A DNA stretch of 64,000 nt, taken from assembly GCA_037951105.1 (NCBI GenBank), contig JBAMJV010007378.1, positions 1-64,000 of the forward strand, given 5' to 3'. The DNA is from Echinarachnius parma (Eukaryota > Echinodermata > Echinoidea > Clypeasteroida > Echinarachniidae). Position numbers and translations under genes: made by a program. Below are positions 1-30,671 of this stretch, piece by piece (position 1 is the stretch's first letter; each line of letters starts with the position of its first letter). Below the pieces are notes generated by a model. The model was given only the letters and a program-made list of their open reading frames with translations, had not been told where the DNA came from and did not search any database.

Positions 1-838
1 GATGGGTTGTCGATGGGGGGGGGGGGGGGGGGGGGGGAAGGAGGACGAATAAACTCAGTTTGTATTGATCCACGGTCCACCACGCGGAAACGTGATGTGA
101 TGCATGAGGCGAGCAATAGGGTTGAAAAAGTAAAAGTGCATTTTCCCCCCCACTTCATGATTAGAATTGCGCATGAGTGGGGTACCCCTTGTTGCAGGTG
201 TGGGTCCATTGCAACACAAATCCAATATTTGATTATGTATACATGCCATTTTAAATTGATACAGGCATGTGGGTGTTTGCCCTAAAGCAGCTCTTTGACC
301 TTTAAGAGGATGACATGTCCACATTTACTTAGAAAATATCAGTTTGCAAAATCTGCACAAATGTTGTCATCTTGTGACTATTTATATATGATATGATATA
401 GCTTTTAATAAAGTGTTGCTTTTTTGTAAACATTCATGCACATCTATCTTCTCCTAATATGAATCAGGTGATGAATTTTTTTTTCAGTGATCCATAAACT
501 GTGGTAATATTTACTGTGGGAGTTATTTAATTTGGATATAGACATGAATAAGAAATGAACTCCCAGTGAAAGCAATTTCATAAGAAGTTGTGTGAATGAT
601 GATGATGATGTGTGTATACTACTACACATAATATGTATGTCTGTGAGAGTCTTGTGTATGTATGTATGTGTCGTTTATGTCAGTATTGTACCAATTTCAC
701 CTGCTGTTTGGCCAAAATGCATTGAGCAGCCTAATCTTTATTCACCATCTAGATAAATAATAGAACAATGGAGAGAGGTGAACAGAGAGAGATGAGAAAT
801 AGGAATGAGAAATATAGAGTGGGTGGATGGGTGGGTGG

Positions 839-874
<36 letters not shown>

Positions 875-1943
875 ATGGATAGATGGATAGATGGATGGAT
901 AGATAGAAACAAATATCTGAAGAAAAACGGGTAGAGAAATTTATACCAGAAAGAGAGATAGAAGGAGACTGAGAGAGAAAAATATGCATGAGCATAAGGC
1001 AAGGTTCCTAGTCTATGTCATCCAGCCTGCTTGTACATGTGCATGTCACACTACACAATAGGATGGGACAATATAGGAGGGAGAGGGATATCCAGACTTA
1101 GGGGGAAATTCTTCAATTTAATTGTTTTCACTTACTTGTATTTGTCAGTTTGTAGGCTGGGGTCTATGACCAATGCAAGTTATGGGGAAAAGTCAAATAC
1201 AAACTGAATTATGGAAAGATGCAGTGTTGATTCATTGTCTAATCACTGAGGGACACCTACACAGGTATGATTGGTGCCTTTAATTGGGAAATTTTCAGAA
1301 GGGCGCATATATTACCACAGGATGTGGCGGTTTAGGATGCAGTGAAGCATTGTCATGTAGCCTCAATCCTCATGTCATCAGAAATGAGGTGAACAGAATG
1401 ATATGAAGGTGTAAGGAAAAAAAACATGGTTGAACCCTTCAACATGATCTGATTTGAGTATAACATGCATTCTCCATAGACCCTAGATCAAGTAGTTTCT
1501 AAACCAGTCCTGAAGACCCAAAGGCATTTCCCTCTGGAGACAAACGAAGACTGATTATTCTTTTAAAATTCTATACATATTGAAAGAATAACTGCCTCTG
1601 CAAAGGACAAGGCTGTGTTTCTATGTGACCCAGTTATGTTGCATTGGTATGTTCGATGCGATGAGGCCTCCTCAATTATTAAGTCTTCCTCAAGGGTTGG
1701 ACAAAATCAATTCTTTAACATGCTTGTCAAAGTGTCTCATTCTATATTTACTTGAGGGTTTTTTGTGGTTAGGGAAGATTTGTTATTATGGGAAGTTCTC
1801 TGTATGGTCCAATGTAGCTCTGTTCGATGGGGTGTAAAATATCCAGCACACATGAAGTATGCAACGTCAGGACTTTTTTTGTGTGCAAGAAATGGAGGTT
1901 GGCAAAATATGTGCAAAAATAATACCAAGCAAAAATGTTCCTT
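1..1943. other. noncoding DNA left of the repeat cluster
   Basis: No exon of the calcium pump or of any other recognisable gene is visible. The stretch holds a G-homopolymer (about 17-37), a GGAT microsatellite (820-906) and a degraded copy (about 1432-1520) of a short inverted-repeat element seen better at 23683-23774. It is probably intron of the pump gene, whose N-terminal exons are not in the window, but it could be intergenic. Confidence 0.5.
820..906. repeat. (GGAT)n microsatellite
   Basis: About 20 copies of a tetranucleotide, with occasional GGGT, GGAC and AGAT variants. Open frames across it on the other strand encode only His-Pro-Ser-Ile periodicity and are artefacts. Confidence 0.95.
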
Positions 1944-1947
1944 TTTA

Positions 1948-3107
1948 GCTCATCCGGCCCGAAGGGCCCGATGAGCTTATGCCATGGCGTTGCGTCCGGC
2001 GTCCGTCCGTCCGTCCGTCCGTCCGTCCACAATTTTCAAAATGCTTCTTCTTCGTTATTTTTCAACCGATTTTGATTCTGATTGTTTCATAAGATAGGGC
2101 TAGGAAGGGGATTTAAAACTTCTACACAGAATCGTGAAATTCAATATATATGCTAATTTATGCAAATTTATTCGAAATCACAAAAAATGCTTCTTCTCCT
2201 TCATTTCTTGACCGATTTTGATTTGATTTGATTTATCTGGTAGAGCTAACTTTGGTACACTAAACTTCTACACAGAATTTTGAAATTTTTCTCCATTAAT
2301 TAATTATGGTAATTTATGCAAATTTATTCCAAAAATCACAAAAAATGCTTCTTCTCCTTCATTTCTCGACCGATTTTGATTTGGTTTGCTTTATCTGGTA
2401 GAGCTAACTTTGGTACACTAAACTTCTACACAGAATTTTGAAATTTTTCTCCATTAATTAATTATGGTAATTTATGCAAATTTATTCCAGAAATCACAAA
2501 AAATGCTTCTTCTCCTTCATTTCTCGACCGATTTTGATTTGGTTTGCTTTATCTGGTAGAGCTAACTTTGGTACACTAAACTTCTACACAGAATTTTGAA
2601 ATTTTTCTCCATTAATTAATTATGGTAATTTATGCAAATTTATTCCAAAAATCACAAAAAATGCTTCTTCTCCTTCATTTCTCGACCGATTTTGATTTGG
2701 TTTGCTTTATCTGGTAGAGCTAACTTTGGTACACTAAACTTCTACACAGAATTTTGAAATTTTTCTCCATTAATTAATTATGGTAATTTATGCAAATTTA
2801 TTCCAGAAATCACAAAAAATGCTTCTTCTCCTTCATTTCTCGACCGATTTTCATTCTGTTTGGTTTATCTAATAGGGCTAGGTTTCATAAGATAGGGCTA
2901 AGAGGGGGATTTCAAACTTCTGTACAGATTCATGAAATTCATTATCTATGGTAATTTATGCAAATTATTCGAAATCACAAAAAATGCTTCTTCTCCTTCA
3001 TTTCTCGACGGATTTTGATTTGGTTTGCTTTATCTGGTAGAGCTAACTTTGGTACATTAAACTTCTACACAGAATTTTGAAATTTTTCTCCATTCATTAA
3101 TTATGGT

Positions 3108-3145
<38 letters not shown>

Positions 3146-3325
3146 TTAATTTTTATTTATTTTTCTATTTTTATTTTTTTAAATTTTTATTTTATTTTAT
3201 TTTTTTTTTGTTTGTTTGTTTGTTTTGTTTGTTTTTGTTTTTTATTTATTTATTTTTTTTGACCAGTTGAAAAGTGTACCACATGAAATTTGCGATATTT
3301 GATGTTGCGAGATGGCGGATGAGCG
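1948..3325. mobile_element. Helentron/pearl-like element with tandem core
   Basis: The left end is a hairpin (AGCTCATCCGGCCC, GAA, GGGCCCGATGAGCT), followed by a (CCGT)n microsatellite at about 1998-2027 and then tandem copies of a ~158-bp unit. The right end at about 3313-3325 carries GGATGAGC, the inverse of the left hairpin sequence, as a subterminal inverted repeat. Hairpin, then ACGG-type microsatellite, then ~160-bp core repeats is the layout known for pearl/Helentron-associated elements of marine invertebrates. No transposase is encoded, so it would be non-autonomous. Family assignment is by architecture only. A T-rich tail (3109-3260) interrupts the right part. Confidence 0.6.
2176..3110. 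repeat. ~158-bp tandem array (about 6 units)
   Basis: The phrase AATCACAAAAAATGCTTCTT recurs near 2176, 2335, 2492, 2650, 2808 and 2973, giving a period of about 158 bp. The central units are nearly identical, suggesting recent expansion or homogenisation. The units at both edges are more diverged. The array ends in a long T-run. Confidence 0.9.
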
Positions 3326-3620
3326 CTACGTCATTGACGTTCTGGGGTGGTATTCTGTAAGGATCTTAGGAGGTGAAGTTGATCTTAAGAGCAACTTTGG
3401 TATTCTGTAAGTTGCTCTTAGAGTTGCTCTTAAGACCAACTCTGAAAAGTTGCTCTTAACTTAAGAGCAACTTTTCGAATATGTAAATGTATGCAAATAT
3501 ATGCAAATAAGCATCCTAAGATAAGAGGTATTCTGGAGATGAAGATAAGAGCAACTTTTTGATCTTATCTTAAGACTGCCTACAACCAGTCTTAGTTTGA
3601 ATTAAACACAACAAAAATAG

Positions 3621-3953
3621 GAAGTCCCCCCTCATCAAAACAGCGTAACCTTTTAACGAAACGGTTTTGAGCAAAATAACTTGGCAGAATTGTTTCTACA
3701 CTTATTGACTAACTTCTGTTTTAACATTAAATTGGTCCGTCAAGTCATGCATGAGTGAGTAACATTTTGACTCTTGTTACTTTTGATAAGTGACAATTTT
3801 GCCTTCAATTTGTGCTCACTCATGCATGACTTGACGGATCAATCTCATTTTCACAGAGAAGTTAGCCAATAAGTGTAGAAACAATTCTGCAAAGTTATTT
3901 TGCTCAAAACTGTTTTTACGCTATTTTGATTAGGGGGGGGGGGGGGGGAACTT
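3621..3953. repeat. ~330-bp internal inverted repeat
   Basis: Two arms of about 130 bp are near-mirror images. Left-arm phrases such as GTCAAGTCATGCATGAGTGA and TTGAGCAAAATAAC reappear inverted in the right arm. The outer ends are a C-run and a G-run. It looks like a foldback MITE nested in, or a structural part of, the surrounding element. Confidence 0.8.
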
Positions 3954-4207
3954 ACTTTTTTTGTTGTTTTTAGAACGCGTGATCAAATTTGGCCGACGAA
4001 TTATTGTTATATCAACTTTGGCGGCGGCAGGAGCAGCTAAATCGCAAAGGTCAATTTTAAAAAGTAGAAGAAAATTCTCCCTCTATGATGCTCCTACAAC
4101 TTTCGTTGCATTTTCGCAACGCACTTTGATGACATGTTTGACTGCAGTTGACGTAATGCAATTTTGGACGAATTATTCTGTTACTAGGTGTGGTACAGTG
4201 GGTACAT

Positions 4208-4284
4208 CATAGAATTATGATATGAATAAACAAACAAACCCGTTTATAAACGGGTTGGTTTGTTTATTCATAATTAATTCTATG
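4208..4284. repeat. 77-bp imperfect hairpin
   Basis: CATAGAATTA at the left and its complement at the right bracket a stem whose centre is AACCCGTTTATAAACGGGTT. It lies inside the Harbinger-like element. Confidence 0.8.
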
Positions 4285-4787
4285 GGGTACACAGTTGCTA
4301 AGGCATAAGCATATTTTGCGCGCAAATTACTTATTGCGCGTTGTCGGTGCGCGCACGATGCGCGCAACACACTTTCATGTACCATCTATATTGCTCAGTA
4401 ACATAATGATTGACTGAACTTGACTTCATAAATGCACGTTTTTATTATTGATCCTTGAGAGTTTGAGCAATAAATTGTATACGTGTCCGTATTTAAAACA
4501 TGTAAAAATAAATATGAACAAATATTTTCTTCAAACACTTATAGATAAGCAGATATTATTACATCTCAATTACATCTTAATTCCATCTCAAGGAAATAAA
4601 GGACGCTTAAACTTATTTTTATTTTCTATGAGAGTTTGTTCAATTACACATTTCTTTATTAACTGAAGTTTGTTTAAATGAGTAATATGATTGCTGTTAT
4701 AATGTCATACTGTTAAAAGATATGTTGTAGTACTGTAATATACTTTGCAACAATGTGAAAAAAGAATATCCATGAACGATATGAACC

Positions 4788-4916
<129 letters not shown>

Positions 4917-5207
4917 GTGATGTGGCCACGTGGTATCTACTTGACAATTCTGCAAAATGATTAGTTGTTCATCAATGAAAACAAAGACGATGATTGGTCG
5001 AATGGTTATTAATGGGCGTGGCTCATGAATATTTATGAGCTAATTAATTATTCATTATTCATGCTAAGAGCAACTTACAGAATACCACTTAGGCACATCT
5101 TAGGGAGCTCTTAGAGTTGATCTTAAGGGCAACTCCTAAGAGCAACTCTAGGATGAACTTACAGAATACCACCCCTGGTTCCAAGTTGGAACACAAATTC
5201 TACAGCA

Positions 5208-7225
5208 GGGCAATTCCAAGCAAACGCCGTGACGGTCAGAGGGTGTTTCTCACAATGAAAGTCCAAATAACTCATAAAATCTAAATATCTAGAACCAACT
5301 TTTGATATGCATCTGTAACCACTATCCTACCAATAATTTACAATAGGCAAGAAAACCAAAATTCCCAATAAATTATTAATTATGAATATCAATATCTGCC
5401 GTAACACCGTGACGGCAAAAAGACATGGGTTTCTTACATGCTAAGAAACTAAGTAAACTCTGTGAACTACAGGAACATTTTGCACTTTTGTCACATTGAT
5501 TCTTTGTACTAGACATCAAGCTAGAACATCCAAATAAAAATGTAGACAAAATCCAATGCTCATAGTAAATATGATATCATAAATGTATTTATGCACTGTA
5601 ACGCCGTGACTGTAACGCCGTGACCTCTGAATTGTACATGTTATATATATGGGAGATATTAAAGAGATGAATAATATGATATAATTTTAATGTAGTGATC
5701 CAGAAGCAATAAAGAACTAGATGAATGGGTGATATAACCAAGATGCTATTAAATGATCATCCGCATGACACAAATTTGCAGCACAGCGCCCTCTATTGAT
5801 CAAAAAATCTTTTAGGACATAATTGAAATTCTTATCTATTTCAGAAGTTAGTTAATGGAACCATCAAATATTAAAACCAAAATACATACTTAAATGTAAC
5901 AATGAAATATGAGACCTTTGACATCTGACCTTTGACCTTGTTTCTCAAAATAACATACAAATGTTTAATTTTTGGTCTGCACAGTGCATATTTGCAAGTG
6001 ATTTGTTTCATGTAACACGATTTCAGAGTTAGTAAATGTTTGTTTTTGAATTGGTAATTATCCGAGTGATCTTTGACCTGTGCCCCAAACAGTTTCAGAA
6101 AATTGTCTTTTGCCTACAGTACTCTTTCTAACATTGATTCTGGAACTTAATTGTGAGAACAAAACACAACAACAATATTTTGACCTGTTGACCTATGACC
6201 TCCCATGACACCATTCCCTAATCAGGTCATATACTTCACTGGACGCATACCAGTATTATTATCATGTTATCCTTCAAGGATTCTCAAACTATCTTGATAA
6301 TAATATAATTTTTGCATATTTGTTAGCTATGTGACCTTTGACCTTTGACCTCATGGACCAAAATCATATCCAATAATCCGTACCTCTAAATACATGGATT
6401 GTACAAAGTTTGAACGAAATCCATCCAACGATTCTTGAGATATTGCACCAAAAAAAACACTGATGTACAGATGCACATACAGACAGACAGACATACAACC
6501 CATACACATAATGTACATGACTCGGGTAACTTTGAGATGGAAACATTATCAACTGACCCTATTCATATAATTATAGCATGAGCAATGCCCAAGCATACCT
6601 ACAAAAAATATCTTACACTATTTGATTATGTCTACTGTGTTATGTCAATGGGAATCCAGTAGGTAGCGTCACGGCGTTACACAAAACGTAACGCCGTGAC
6701 CAAATTGATATTGATTATATTAATAAGTAGTAAAAGATAATGCTGCTATTCAGCATGCATATTATAGCCCTATGGGCTAATACAGAGAAAACAAAAAATT
6801 ATTTCATTCCCATTCATATTTTTCCAGAAATATTAAAAATATATGTTTTTAGTGTAACGCCGTGACATATTAATGATTGTAAATGAGACAGTCACTGAAG
6901 CGGAACGAAGAGCGAAAATGACGAAATTGATATTTATCTGAAAAATTGAAGCAATGATCCTATCAACACTGAAATAAAATTTTATGAAAACTCCTTTTCG
7001 CAGTTCTTTTATGCTTAATATTTAATTGAATGTTTTGTGAAAATAACTGAAAATTAATTTATGCTATATATTAACAATAAAATAATAGTTTACAATTTTT
7101 TTTTTCAAAAACAAAATACATTTTTGGAAAGTTCAATCTTTTAGCTTTCATTTGATACCAAATTTGTTATGGTACAACGAATTTGAAAAATCAGTGGTTA
7201 TGTCAATGTTTGCTTGGAATTGCCC
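5208..7225. mobile_element. 2.0-kb TIR transposon with repeated 13-bp motif
   Basis: The perfect 18-bp terminal inverted repeat GGGCAATTCCAAGCAAAC lies at 5208-5225 and 7208-7225. A 4-bp duplication AGCA directly abuts both ends (5204-5207 and 7226-7229). Inside, the motif GTAACGCCGTGAC or a close variant occurs at 5223, 5401, 5598, 5612, 6688 and 6854, and inverted at 6668. A stretch rich in TGACCTTTGACC (5915-6350) and a degenerate ACAG run near 6475 are also internal. No transposase frame survives. I cannot name the superfamily. Confidence 0.75.
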
Positions 7226-7401
7226 AGCATTCTTATTATCCTGTTAAAGTATTTTTTGTTCTATTTTATTGTTCTATTGCTTTATGAATAATAAGGCTAT
7301 GAATTTGTTATTCATAATGCACAATTTATCAATATTTTGAAAGTTTTTGTAAATAAAAATATATTTTCATTTTCTGATTTTATCAAATTGTTCCTATGCA
7401 G

Positions 7402-26691
<19,290 letters not shown>

Positions 26692-26732
26692 AACGTGAGT
26701 CGCTGTTTTACACGAGAACGTTATTATCCCAT

Positions 26733-26930
26733 TCAGGGCTGGTCCCCTAAATAGTCGGCATTGGGGTCTATGGAGGATGCATGGTTTACTCAAATCAAGT
26801 TGCCTTGAAAGCATGGGCGTCGATATTTACGTAATACCCATTCATCAGGGGGGGATGGATGAATGGATCATCCCCCCCTGATCAATGGGTATCAATGACA
26901 GATCGACGCCCGTGCTTGAAAGGGTTACAC
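26733..26930. mobile_element. TTAACCC-family MITE interrupted by a 103-bp element
   Basis: The outer element starts CCCATTCAGGGCTGGTCC and ends near GAAAGGGTTAC. It is split at 26812-26914 by a hairpin element with CATGGGCGTCGAT / ATCGACGCCCGTG ends. An 8-bp duplication CTTGAAAG flanks the insert (26804-26811 and 26915-26922), as expected of hAT-type insertion. The insert contains a stem ATCAGGGGGGGATG / CATCCCCCCCTGAT. Confidence 0.8.
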
Positions 26931-27010
26931 TTACAAAATGTGAGCCAAAATGTTACACAATCTGCAGGGAAGTTATTAACTCTTTCACTACAGGAAGCTG
27001 GTGTACCATG

Positions 27011-27106
27011 TATTAACTCTATGGGGAATGCACAATCTTGTAGGCAAGGGGTTTAATGTATTAACTCTATGGGGAATGCACAATCTTGTAGGCAAGGGGT
27101 TTAATG
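27011..27106. repeat. 48-bp tandem duplication
   Basis: Two identical copies starting TATTAACTCTATGGGGAATG. The unit derives from a TTAACC-type short element whose left end is at about 26978. Confidence 0.9.
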
Positions 27107-28884
27107 TACTCTTTCAGGGCTAGTCCCAAACATGGATGCCATGATGGTTGTGCCAACAACAACAAAATTGCCAATATTGTCATTTTTTATTGGATTTACA
27201 TAGATTTGCAATATTAGTATGTGATGGTTATGATATGAACATGTGCATTCAAAAGGGATATGTTTGAAATTAAATTCTCATGTTGAAGAGTCATAAGATG
27301 TGATTTACATATTTTAGAAATCAGTTGTGGCCACCTTTATCACTATATATACAGAAAAGTTATTGACACTTGGCAAAAACCTAAATCTCATTTTGTCAAG
27401 GCTTGAAATTAAAAGCTTTGGGCCATCAAAATTACAGCAATAAAATATGTATTTCCCCCGACTGAGCAACCAGTTAATACAAAATTGTTCCTGTTTTTTC
27501 TTTGTTTAGGGTTGATTTAGAGCCTTACCTGTATTTTGCTGTATATCAATGATTCAAATTGTATTCTCTTCTTATACATTGTCCCTTTTGTTTGTTGTCA
27601 ATAGTGGATATTTAGGGATGTTGCTGTGAAAGCTGACCTGCCACAACTACCACACCTTCCTACCCCGATAGGGAGTGGCTAGAGTCTCAACAACAAAGCA
27701 ACTACAAAGCAAGCTACAGCTGTTACCACCAAGGCGTACAACATCTTGCACATTCACCGTGGCATACAACATGTGTGGCTGGCGCATAGCAACAACATCT
27801 TTACGTGATCTGTAGGGAGTGCATCTGATGACTCTGATGTATCTGTATAAAAGGGTGCCACAGCAGGCAATAAATCAAACTTGGAAAGGCACTGTGGACC
27901 ACTTAGTGAGACATTACAGGAGAAATGTTATTGATAAGTCTCTATGAAATGTGATAGATTGGTCATCATCAAATGTCTCTATGCATACAAAATGAGAACA
28001 TTTATATGCACCTGCAGTTTACCTTGTTATGCTATATATATATATATATCTAATCCGATCTGTATGTACTCAATGGTAATGGTTATTTGATTTTTTAATG
28101 TAATAATTCCTTTGTAGTACGTAATCTTTTTAAATTTGTCCCTCACCTTTATTTTGAGTGATATGTGGAGACATTTATAAGTCTGCACTACCAGCATAGT
28201 ATATATCTTATGCAATGCTGCTGTTAGTTGTATAACCAGATGTAGCCCCAGTTGAAACCCTCTAATTTCTTGTTTATCCAGAGAATCATTTTGATATGAA
28301 GTGTTGCAACCTTTATCAGGTATTTAGCAAGTAGGGTATAAACAATGATTAATCACATTAACAACAATTAATATGTATAATGTTTGTCTCTATGCCCCTC
28401 TCTCTACACACGCATATATGAATATATATTATATATCCAATGCGTATGAGTATGCTATTCATAGATAAACAAATATTCAAAAGTCAGGTGTTGTGTGTTT
28501 TTTAATGATCATTTATAAGATTTGGTAGTGATTAGAAGTATTAGATGCAACAATTGTTCACTCAATAACAAAAATGGTTTCTGTTTTCATCTACCACTTG
28601 CCACTTTGCTATGTGGTGTATATATATAGCTTGTACATAGCGCCTGAGGACGATTTCACCCAGGTGGCAAATAACGCAAAAATAATAACTCTTGTAGCTT
28701 TGTACTCGTGTAGCGTTGTCTTGCAAAATATTGTGGCGTCTTTGTTGGACGCTTCCCGGACAAAGGTAATAAAGCCAAGCAAAAGCTGTTGATCTGATAT
28801 GTTGTCTTTCATTATTATCTTTTAAAGTAATAGTAATTATATGTCACCATTCCCTTTCTTCCTCTTTAGTTGTTTTATTTTCTT

Positions 28885-29040
28885 CTGTTTGTTAACAGTT
28901 AAGGCAAACTGTTTTGTTTGCTTTGTTTGTCAACAGAGTAAAGACAAACTGTTGTTTTCTTTGTTTGTTAACAAAGTAGTAACAAACTGTTTTGTTTCCT
29001 TCTGTTTGTTTACAAAGTAGTAACAAACTGACTTGTTTTG
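28885..29040. repeat. ~50-bp imperfect tandem repeat, 3-4 copies
   Basis: Copies of ACAAACTGTTTTGTTT followed by CTTTGTTTGTTAACA and AAGTAGTA, each with a GTTAAC-like palindromic centre. They lie in the presumed 3' UTR. Confidence 0.8.
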
Positions 29041-30284
29041 CAATGAGCAAATGGCAAGTGTACAATATTGTGTTGAGTTTACTTTTGGCAAGAGTTTTGC
29101 TAGCCACCATGCATAGTAACAATGTGTACTTGGGTATATGAACAGACAAAGATAATGTATTCGCACAGTCAGATTATTTTCTTCTGTAATAGTAGTAGTG
29201 CATTTCTTTCTTTCAGATTTCTTTGAATGTCAGGTTGGCTTATATATCAAAGCCGTATATATACCAGTTAAACAGTGTAGTGTACATACAGATTATATAA
29301 ATACAGTGTACCGTAAGAATTCAAAATACTATGAGAAATAATTTCTTTTTTATGCAGTGTACCGTTCAATGTGAATATGCTGGCTTTGTTTACCCTCATT
29401 TTTTATACAGAATAATGTATGTATTGTATACATGTATGATAGAGGACAATGTAGCAAAATAGTCTCATTTGAATATGTGTTTTCTCTGCTATTAGCTCAA
29501 TAGTAGTGCGCATTCTGGAACATGTGTCATATAACCTGGCTAACGAGTGGAATATGTTTTTCTTAAACTTTGACTGGAAGAATAACTGTTTGATAATGGT
29601 GGGACATATCTTAGTCTGGACTGGTTCATTTATAAGTATATTGGGAAGGTTTAGAAATGCCACCAAATATATACAAGTATTTATATTCTAGAATGCCATG
29701 TCAGCGAGTTGAATCAAACTCATGCAGTAGATACTATTGGAATGTTTCAGTGCTATGTATTTAATAAATGAAACATGCTGTAAAATAGAAAGCAGCTTTT
29801 TCGTAACTGTTCCAAAAGAAAACATGGAGCTCGATCATATTCATGCTATTGAGAACAATAACCAACACTTGTCTTTTTATATATAGAATGTAGCTGTTGC
29901 ATAATACAACGTTGCAATGACTTTGGTGTGTATACAAGATATGTATGTGTATTCCCAGGGAGTGATCCCCTCCTGTGTATCAAAGGTATGCTGTAACATG
30001 GATGGAACATACACCAGGGCAAGTTGCTAGTCTTGAGCGCAGACTTTTCTTTTCTGGTGCATGCTTGAAACTTGGCTATTATTAAACTCTTTATCATTTA
30101 TTTATCACATTGTTCCATCTTTAGTTCAGTTTTTTTAGTTCAGTTTATTTAGTGGAACTGCATGTGCCAATACGCGCTGACTGGGCAGTACGCATTAAGA
30201 ATATTTTTTTAAGTTAAGAATAGTTGTTCCAAAAACCTGGTCTGAGTCTGCAGACTAGTCACACCCATTTCCATAATTATTTGT

Positions 30285-30671
30285 GATACCCTACCTTCTG
30301 AATGTACAAAATTGACAACATAATGCTGATGAAGAATGTGAGGTGAAAATTACAACTTTACTTCGAAGGATGGAAAGTCCTGATAGTTAAATTCAACATG
30401 GTATTCCATTTGATAATTTGCTCAACACTCTAAAGGTGCTCTGGTCATTAGCATAATAAATAATTAGTATTATTAAAATTATATTTGATACCCTACCTTC
30501 TGATTGTACAAAATTGACAACATAATGCTGATGAAGAATGTGAGGTGAAAATTACAACTTTACTTCGAAGGATGGAAAGTCCTGATAGTTAAATTCAACA
30601 TGGTATTCCATTTGATAATTTGCTCAACACTCTAAAGGTGCTCTGGTCATTAGCATAATAAATAATTAGTG
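30285..30671. repeat. ~185-bp tandem duplication
   Basis: The block starting TACCCTACCTTCTGAATGTA recurs 200 bp later almost unchanged, with a short AT-rich spacer (30470-30485). The near-identity shows a recent event within the presumed PMCA 3' UTR. Confidence 0.92.

Noticed and set aside
738..1002. His/Pro/Ser/Ile-rich minus-strand frames
   Set aside because: Translation of the GGAT microsatellite.
5915..6350. TGACCTTTGACCT repeats resembling nuclear-receptor DR1 sites
   Set aside because: They lie inside a transposon whose family is rich in this phrase, far from a promoter. Repetition explains them better than regulation.
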